DNA of 6,110 nucleotides from Nitrososphaerota archaeon (lineage in GTDB: Archaea > Thermoproteota > Nitrososphaeria > Nitrososphaerales > UBA183). The translations under genes were made by a program, and so were the position numbers. The stretch is from contig JAPCJN010000121.1 in NCBI GenBank assembly GCA_027886925.1, positions 1 through 6,110 of the forward strand, written 5' to 3'. The notes under the pieces are model-generated. The model was not told the origin of the DNA and searched no databases. It saw only the letters and a program-made list of their open reading frames with translations. Of the stretch, positions 1 through 2,848 are shown piece after piece; within the stretch, counting starts at the first letter, position 1; each line of letters opens with the position of its first letter.

Positions 1-215
1 GGTGCGGAAGCGTGGGGCTTCTTCGCGACGGCCCCGACGGCCCCGTAGGCGACGAGGGCGATCCCGACTACAGCCAGGAAGCCGCCCAAGTAGAGGAAGG
101 TAGGGTTGTTGTCCATCAGACTGCTCCCGCCCATGATTCCCGCTCCCTGAGATGCCCATCCAATCCCGACCAGCAGGAGTATCACACCGATGACGATCGG
201 GATAGCTCTTCTCAT
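1..215 (-). CDS. Small two-helix membrane protein, 5' part (C-terminus beyond left edge)
   Basis: The minus strand is open from an ATG at 213-215 to the window edge, giving about 71 residues and no stop. The protein begins MRRAIPIVIGVILLLVGIGW, a hydrophobic helix at about residues 4-20. A short Gly-rich linker follows (ASQGAGIMGGSSLMDNNPTF), then a second hydrophobic helix at about residues 41-63 (LYLGGFLAVVGIALVAYGAV) and a basic end (KKPHAS). It resembles small two-helix membrane proteins of unknown function (DUF3185-like), whose linker often reads SQGAxxxGGS; that is recalled, not searched. A TATA-like box at 238-247 lies about 27 nt upstream of the ATG, so the leader would be very short or absent. 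The biochemical role is unknown. The overlapping plus-strand frame (12-248) is its antisense shadow. Confidence 0.72.
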   Translation of the reverse strand, partial: MRRAIPIVIGVILLLVGIGWASQGAGIMGGSSLMDNNPTFLYLGGFLAVVGIALVAYGAVGAVAKKPHASA

Positions 216-237
216 GTTCTGCCTTTGGCGGACCGGC

Positions 238-247
238 AGATATTTTA
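238..247 (-). promoter_or_regulatory. TATA-like box for the small membrane protein gene
   Basis: On the minus strand this reads GCTAAAATAT. It is centred about 28 nt before the ATG at 215, the spacing expected for an archaeal promoter with a very short leader. The stretch from 249 to 314 holds no gene that I can see. Confidence 0.45.
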
Positions 248-314
248 GCGTTGTTCGAAATTGAATGCCAGAACCGGCACGCGTCGGCTTAGCTCACGCT
301 GGTCGATTGATTGG

Positions 315-399
315 TGCGGGAGGTGGGATTCGAACCCACGAACCCCTAAGGGATTGGAGCCTCAGTCCAACGCCGTTGGCCATGCTGGGCGACTCCCGC
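315..399 (-). tRNA. tRNA-Leu(GAG), no intron
   Basis: The minus strand folds as a class II tRNA of 85 nt. The acceptor stem is GCGGGAG/CTCCCGC with A73. The D-stem is GCC/GGC around a loop carrying the conserved GG. The anticodon stem is TTGGA/TCCAA with loop CTGAGGC, so the anticodon is GAG (plus positions 361-363) and reads Leu CUC codons. A long variable arm has a CCC/GGG stem, and the T-arm is GTGGG-TTCGAAT-CCCAC. The next three transcribed bases (314-312) are CCA, so the 3' CCA appears to be encoded, unlike in the Thr and Phe tRNAs here. The long variable arm confirms Leu. No intron is needed to complete the fold. Confidence 0.97.
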
Positions 400-424
400 G
401 CAAGTTTGGCCTGATTGGATAGCT

Positions 425-432
425 CTAAAATC
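425..432 (-). promoter_or_regulatory. TATA-like box for tRNA-Leu
   Basis: GATTTTAG on the minus strand, about 26-33 nt upstream of the first tRNA base at 399, the usual archaeal tRNA promoter spacing. It lies just past the stop codon of the GlcG-like gene (455-457), so the tRNA probably has its own promoter. Confidence 0.45.
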
Positions 433-454
433 CTTTCCAGCGAGCTGCGTTTCC

Positions 455-862
455 TTATTTCACGCTCGAAGCCGCTTCCATTCCGCAGACGTGGTCTTCG
501 TCGGACGTAGCGCCGCTGACCCCGATCGCGCCGACGACCTCGTCGCCCTTCTTTACCAGCACCCCTCCAGGCAGCAAGACTATCCTGTTGCCGCTTACCT
601 GGGTGAGGCCCAGGCCCGCGGCCGGACGCTCCTTCATCCGCTCTGCCATCTCCTTGGAGTGCGCCTTGAACGCGATCGCGGTATAGGCCTTCGCTCTCGC
701 GATGTCAGGGGAGAGGATGCCGGCGCCGTCCATCCTGGACGAGGCGACCGGGTTCCCGCCCGCGTCTACCACGCACACTGAGACCTTCACCCCGAGCTGA
801 ACCGCCTTCGCCTGCGCCGTCCTTATCCACCCTTCGGCCTGCTCCAAAGTCAGGTTTGTCAT
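455..862 (-). CDS. GlcG/HbpS family protein (heme-binding-like, DUF336 fold)
   Basis: A complete 135-aa protein, the normal size for single-domain GlcG/HbpS members. Family hallmarks are visible: an N-terminal helix (LTLEQAEGWIRTAQAKAVQL); the strand and turn VSVCVVDAGGNPVASSRMDG at about residues 27-46; the helix DIARAKAYTAIAF at about 53-65; and a Gly-rich C-terminal core LPGGVLVKKGDEVVGAIGVS followed by DEDHVCGMEA. The family includes the heme-binding HbpS of Streptomyces and GlcG of glycolate loci. Many members have no proven substrate, and nothing adjacent points to glycolate metabolism, so I call only the family. It lacks a signal peptide and is probably cytoplasmic. The ATG at 862 is preceded by AAAGGA at close spacing and by a TATA-like box. 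It is followed at 399 by tRNA-Leu on the same strand. Confidence 0.9.
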   Translation of the reverse strand: MTNLTLEQAEGWIRTAQAKAVQLGVKVSVCVVDAGGNPVASSRMDGAGILSPDIARAKAYTAIAFKAHSKEMAERMKERPAAGLGLTQVSGNRIVLLPGGVLVKKGDEVVGAIGVSGATSDEDHVCGMEAASSVK

Positions 863-893
863 TTTCCTTTGCCGTCGTCATCCCTAGCCCCAG

Positions 894-900
894 ATTATAT
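894..900 (-). promoter_or_regulatory. TATA-like box for the GlcG/HbpS gene
   Basis: ATATAAT on the minus strand, centred about 35 nt before the ATG at 862. Transcription would start near 872, leaving a leader of about ten bases that carries the AAAGGA element. It lies between the end of tRNA-Thr and the gene. Confidence 0.5.
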
Positions 901-927
901 CAGATTTCTGATGCGACAGGGGAGGAG

Positions 928-1022
928 AGCCGGCGACGCGATTTCCACCTGCGGTCGCAGGATTTGGACGCGTGACCCCCTGCTTACGAGACAGGAGCTC
1001 TACCAGGCTGAGCTACGCCGGC
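928..1022 (-). tRNA. tRNA-Thr(CGU) with a T-loop intron
   Basis: The contiguous 3' half cannot close the acceptor stem, but removing 21 nt (942-962) gives a perfect 74-nt cloverleaf. The acceptor stem is GCCGGCG/CGCCGGC, 7/7 paired, with U73, which is common in archaeal tRNA-Thr. The D-arm is GCTC-AGCCTGGTA-GAGC. The anticodon stem is CCTGT/GCAGG with loop CTCGTAA, so the anticodon is CGT (plus 986-988) and reads ACG. The variable loop is GGGTC, and the T-stem ACGCG/CGCGT is 5/5 paired with loop TCCAAAT. The intron falls between positions 59 and 60, a known non-canonical archaeal site. Position 55 is C rather than the near-universal U. No CCA is encoded. A strong TATA-like box lies upstream. 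Confidence 0.95.
942..962 (-). other. 21-nt tRNA-Thr intron at position 59/60, with BHB motif
   Basis: The pre-tRNA shows a textbook bulge-helix-bulge. The outer helix is the T-stem ACGCG/CGCGT (969-973 with 936-940). The central 4-bp helix is TCCA/TGGA (965-968 with 944-947). Both 3-nt bulges read AAT (962-964 and 941-943). The inner hairpin is CCTGCG/CGCAGG (956-961 with 948-953). Cutting after the second base of each bulge, as the archaeal splicing endonuclease does, removes 942-962 and leaves a 7-nt T-loop. Confidence 0.93.
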
Positions 1023-1047
1023 ACGGCGCCGTCCCGGATTCCTGGCG

Positions 1048-1056
1048 CTTTTAAAC
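1048..1056 (-). promoter_or_regulatory. TATA-like box for tRNA-Thr
   Basis: GTTTAAAAG on the minus strand, 26-34 nt upstream of tRNA base 1 at 1022. This is one of the clearest TATA-like boxes in the window. Confidence 0.6.
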
Positions 1057-1081
1057 ATCGGGAAGGCTCGACCCGCAGAGA

Positions 1082-2053
1082 TCATTGTCGCACGAGCTTC
1101 TGCAGGGTGTGACATCCTTGGGGGGCGCGTCTCGTGATCGGAACCTCCGCCACGTAGATATCGCCATGCGGGTCTACGCACAGCGAGTGAGGAGCGAAGA
1201 AGCACCCGGGAGTGCACTTGTCCTCGCCCTCTATCTTCGCGAGCAGCTCCCCCTCAGGCGAGCGCACCGTGATTCGCGGAAGAATCCTCTGTCCGTGCGA
1301 GGGGACTGAATACCTCACAGGAACGGCAGGGTCGTAGCCGAACTCGCAGATGAAGAGCGAACCGTCCCTGGCGGGCGAGATTCCGGTCGGTCCGGCAAAG
1401 TCGGTCCACTGGGAGACGAACTCTCCGCCTAGGGTGAAGAGTTGCACTCTGTTGTTCTCTCTGTCGAGGACGTAAATCACTTTCCCCTTCCCGATGAGGG
1501 CGCCGTGAGGGAGGTTGAATTGTCCGGGGAGCGCGCCAGGGGAGCCCCACGATGAGAGTAGCTCGCCGTCGCGTGAGAACCTGTGCACTCTGGAGTTCGC
1601 GTATCCGTCCGAGATGTAGAGGTCGCCTACCCCGTCGAACGCAATGTCAGTGGGACCGTTGAAAGGGCCTGCGGCCCGTTTGATTGTCTTGAAGTTGCTA
1701 GACCCTGTATCGGAGGGGACGTCCTTAGTGCCAAGTGTCTGCACCAGTTTCCCATCGCGGGTGAACTTCTTCACGGTGTGGTCGGCGATGTCGGAGCAGT
1801 GGACGAAGCCGTCCGGAGAGACGCGGACGTTGTGAGGCTTCGCAAACAAGCCTTCCCCCCAGGAAGTTACGAACTCCCCGTCGGGGGCGAAGACCATCAT
1901 TGGATGCTCGCTCCTGCTGAAGACATACACACGGGACTGAGCGTCGGCCGCCACTCCGGCCACCTCTCGGAACGACCACCCGTTGGGAATCTTCGCCCAG
2001 CCCGCGTCGGCTTCGTAGGCGCCCGAGTCGGTGACGATGCGCGCCCTTGTCAG
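1082..2053 (-). CDS. NHL-repeat beta-propeller protein (6-bladed, PAL-like)
   Basis: The product has several NHL-type repeats with the pattern hydrophobic-x-G-xhxVDxxGxhYVxDxxxxRhxxF. Examples are PHNVRVSPDGFVHCSDIADH, PTDIAFDGVGDLYISDGYAN, the PHGALIGKGKVIYVLDRENN blade, and the final PHSLCVDPHGDIYVAEV. The family is related to the propeller of peptidyl-alpha-hydroxyglycine amidating lyase; no enzymatic role is assignable here. The first standard start in frame is GTG at 1963, giving 293 aa. However, the open frame continues upstream with family-like sequence (YEADAGWAKIPNGWSFREVA) back to a stop at 2066-2068, with no ATG, GTG or TTG. I therefore propose a CTG start at 2051-2053 (323 aa), preceded by GGTAGGAG and AAAGGA on the transcript. 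The alternative is a lost start codon. It lies 49 nt downstream of the SRPBCC gene, so the two may be co-transcribed. Confidence 0.8.
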   Translation of the reverse strand: MTRARIVTDSGAYEADAGWAKIPNGWSFREVAGVAADAQSRVYVFSRSEHPMMVFAPDGEFVTSWGEGLFAKPHNVRVSPDGFVHCSDIADHTVKKFTRDGKLVQTLGTKDVPSDTGSSNFKTIKRAAGPFNGPTDIAFDGVGDLYISDGYANSRVHRFSRDGELLSSWGSPGALPGQFNLPHGALIGKGKVIYVLDRENNRVQLFTLGGEFVSQWTDFAGPTGISPARDGSLFICEFGYDPAVPVRYSVPSHGQRILPRITVRSPEGELLAKIEGEDKCTPGCFFAPHSLCVDPHGDIYVAEVPITRRAPQGCHTLQKLVRQ

Positions 2054-2102
2054 CTTTCCTTTCTCCTACCCTCGCTGGATGAGCAGCGAATGCGCTTTGG
2101 TT

Positions 2103-2564
2103 TTAGGCCGGCGCCTTCAGGCTCTCCTTGTAGTCCTGTTCTAATGCCTTTTTGTAAATCGTCCAGTGGTCGTCGCTGTCCTTCTCCCACTCGTCTTTGG
2201 CTTCGACCTCTTTCTTGCTGTCGTAGGTGACGGTGAACCTCATCTCGAGCTTCGTCTTGTTCTTCCCGAGCGCCGACAGCTTGTAGTCGCCGACTTCCCG
2301 GCCGTCACCGCAAGTGTCAAGATGCCACGTGTTTGGAGGCTGCAACGTCACGAACCTCACTCCTTCCGAGAACCCCTTCCCGTCCTTGTATCTGACCCTC
2401 CAGATGACTCGCTCTCCGTCCTTCTCGAGTATCTTCCGGACGCTCTTAGAACCGATGTATTTCGGATCGTCCTCGCGGAAGTCGGTGCACCACTGGAACA
2501 CAAAGTCCAAGGGGGCGTTGAATTTTTTCGATAGTTTGTAGGTCTGGTTAACAGGCTTGCCCAA
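2103..2564 (-). CDS. SRPBCC-fold (START/polyketide cyclase-like) protein
   Basis: The product has 153 residues, typical of single-domain SRPBCC proteins that bind hydrophobic ligands in a helix-grip fold. The sequence shows the usual order. The opening strand and helix YKLSKKFNAPLDFVFQWCTD covers about residues 9-28. Antiparallel strands follow (ERVIWRVRYKDGK, GVRFVTLQPPNTWHLDT, GDYKLSALGKNKTKLEMRFTVTY), then a long amphipathic C-terminal helix (DDHWTIYKKALEQDYKESLK). There is no signal peptide, so it is probably cytoplasmic. The ligand cannot be predicted. The start is TTG at 2562-2564; an in-frame stop six codons upstream leaves no ATG or GTG option. A TATA-like box lies about 35 nt upstream. 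The gene is divergent from tRNA-Phe and tandem with the NHL gene. Confidence 0.85.
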   Translation of the reverse strand: MGKPVNQTYKLSKKFNAPLDFVFQWCTDFREDDPKYIGSKSVRKILEKDGERVIWRVRYKDGKGFSEGVRFVTLQPPNTWHLDTCGDGREVGDYKLSALGKNKTKLEMRFTVTYDSKKEVEAKDEWEKDSDDHWTIYKKALEQDYKESLKAPA

Positions 2565-2594
2565 GAGTCTCGAGGCTGCTCAAGCCGGAGAGTG

Positions 2595-2602
2595 ACTTAA
2601 GC
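2595..2602 (-). promoter_or_regulatory. TATA-like box for the SRPBCC gene
   Basis: GCTTAAGT on the minus strand, about 31-38 nt before the TTG start at 2564, giving a leader of roughly ten bases. It forms one arm of a 7-bp inverted repeat with the tRNA-Phe box (ACTTAAG at 2595-2601, CTTAAGT at 2620-2626). Confidence 0.4.
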
Positions 2603-2617
2603 CTTCGCTCGAAGAAA

Positions 2618-2625
2618 TTCTTAAG
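2618..2625 (+). promoter_or_regulatory. TATA-like box for tRNA-Phe
   Basis: TTCTTAAG, 28-35 nt upstream of the first tRNA-Phe base at 2653, the expected archaeal position. It is arranged back to back with the SRPBCC promoter. Confidence 0.45.
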
Positions 2626-2671
2626 TGGCATGCGCTGCGGACTCGACCCGGTGCCAAGGTAGCTCAGCCTG

Positions 2672-2688
2672 TCCCTCCAAGGGGCTAT
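2672..2688 (+). other. tRNA-Phe intron 1 (17 nt, D-loop, between G18 and G19)
   Basis: The BHB elements are: outer helix CTC/GAG (2663-2665 with 2690-2692); central helix AGCC/GGCT (2666-2669 with 2683-2686); bulges TGT (2670-2672) and ATG (2687-2689); and a short inner CC/GG hairpin. Cutting after the second base of each bulge joins CCTG to GGAGAG, giving the standard D-loop AGCCTGGGA. The short inner helix makes this motif weaker than that of intron 2. Confidence 0.8.
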
Positions 2689-2694
2689 GGAGAG

Positions 2695-2711
2695 TGCCGC
2701 AAGGCCTCCAA
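2695..2711 (+). other. tRNA-Phe intron 2 (17 nt, D-stem, between G24 and C25)
   Basis: The central helix is GGAG/CTCC (2689-2692 with 2706-2709). The bulges are AGT (2693-2695) and AAC (2710-2712). The inner hairpin GCC/GGC (2696-2698 with 2703-2705) is capped by a GCAA GNRA-type tetraloop. Cutting AG^T and AA^C joins GAG to C, converting an imperfect GCTC/GAGT pairing into a perfect GCTC/GAGC D-stem followed by A26. No clear outer helix is visible, so this is a relaxed BHB. Confidence 0.83.
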
Positions 2712-2731
2712 CACTCGGCTGAAGACCGAGA

Positions 2732-2764
2732 ACGATTCATCCACGATGGATGGTTGTCGGGCGC
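2732..2764 (+). other. tRNA-Phe intron 3 (about 33 nt, variable loop)
   Basis: The central helix CCGA/TCGG (2726-2729 with 2757-2760) and 5' bulge GAA (2730-2732) sit on an inner hairpin: CGAT/GTTG, a bulged U2737, then CATCC/GGATG with a 5-nt loop. The 5' cut is therefore probably after 2731. The 3' cut is uncertain. A strict 3-nt bulge would cut after 2762 and leave a 7-nt variable loop, whereas cutting after 2764 gives the normal 5-nt loop ATGCC. A one-base shift (2731-2763) is equivalent in length. Confidence 0.62.
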
Positions 2765-2787
2765 TGCCGCAGGTTCAAATCCTGCCC

Positions 2788-2809
2788 TTGGCATACTTTT
2801 GTGTGCCAA
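2788..2809 (+). terminator. Hairpin with oligo-T loop after tRNA-Phe
   Basis: TTGGCA (2788-2793, the tRNA 3' end) is complementary to TGCCAA (2804-2809) across a loop containing ACTTTT. The T-run at 2797-2800 is a plausible archaeal transcription stop for the tRNA. The hairpin would compete with the tRNA acceptor stem. It could instead be part of an attachment site. Confidence 0.3.
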
Positions 2810-2819
2810 AGCGTGAGCC

Positions 2820-2827
2820 ATAAATAA
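2820..2827 (+). promoter_or_regulatory. TATA-like box for the integrase (leaderless mRNA)
   Basis: ATAAATAA, centred 25 nt before the A of the integrase ATG at 2849. This is the distance from archaeal TATA box to transcription start, so the mRNA probably begins at the start codon. No Shine-Dalgarno-like sequence precedes the ATG. Confidence 0.55.
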
Positions 2828-2848
2828 GAATCGGGCGTATCCCAGGGC

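Larger units (their letters stand above)
2653..2793 (+). tRNA. tRNA-Phe(GAA) with three non-canonical introns
   Basis: The ends pair perfectly: acceptor GCCAAGG (2653-2659) with CCTTGGC (2786-2792), then A73; T-stem GCAGG/CCTGC with loop TTCAAAT. In the interior, CTCGG-CTGAAGA-CCGAG (2714-2730) is a perfect anticodon arm with anticodon GAA (2721-2723). The D-arm and variable region are interrupted. Removing 2672-2688, 2695-2711 and about 2732-2764 gives a D-arm GCTC-AGCCTGGGA-GAGC, A26, a five-base variable loop and a total of 74 nt, with every stem fully paired. The D-loop, with G18-G19, and the stems match ordinary archaeal tRNA-Phe. No intron sits at the usual 37/38 site. CCA is not encoded. 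The integrase gene begins 55 nt downstream, so this tRNA may be an integration site. Confidence 0.93.

Noticed and set aside
928..1022. Degenerate tRNA-Thr pseudogene or integration-damaged tRNA
   Set aside because: The 3' half looks broken if read without a gap, but a BHB-framed 21-nt intron restores every base pair, so it is a split functional gene.
1583..2230. 215-aa plus-strand frame
   Set aside because: Antisense to the NHL and SRPBCC genes, which both show clear family motifs; no recognisable domain of its own.
2731..2768. Alternative with TTGTC (2754-2758) as the mature variable loop and a fourth intron of 10 nt (2759-2768)
   Set aside because: TTGTC resembles many archaeal tRNA-Phe variable loops, but no bulge-helix-bulge supports cuts at 2730/2753 or around a 10-nt intron, and 10 nt is too short for a normal motif.
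2653..2793. tRNA-Trp with anticodon CCA from the CCTCCAAC stretch at 2705-2712
   Set aside because: No anticodon stem flanks that loop. CTCGG-CTGAAGA-CCGAG at 2714-2730 is a perfect arm with anticodon GAA, and CCTCCAA lies within an intron.
2625..2816. Short frames on both strands across the tRNA-Phe gene
   Set aside because: They are by-products of the tRNA and its introns and have no protein-like features.
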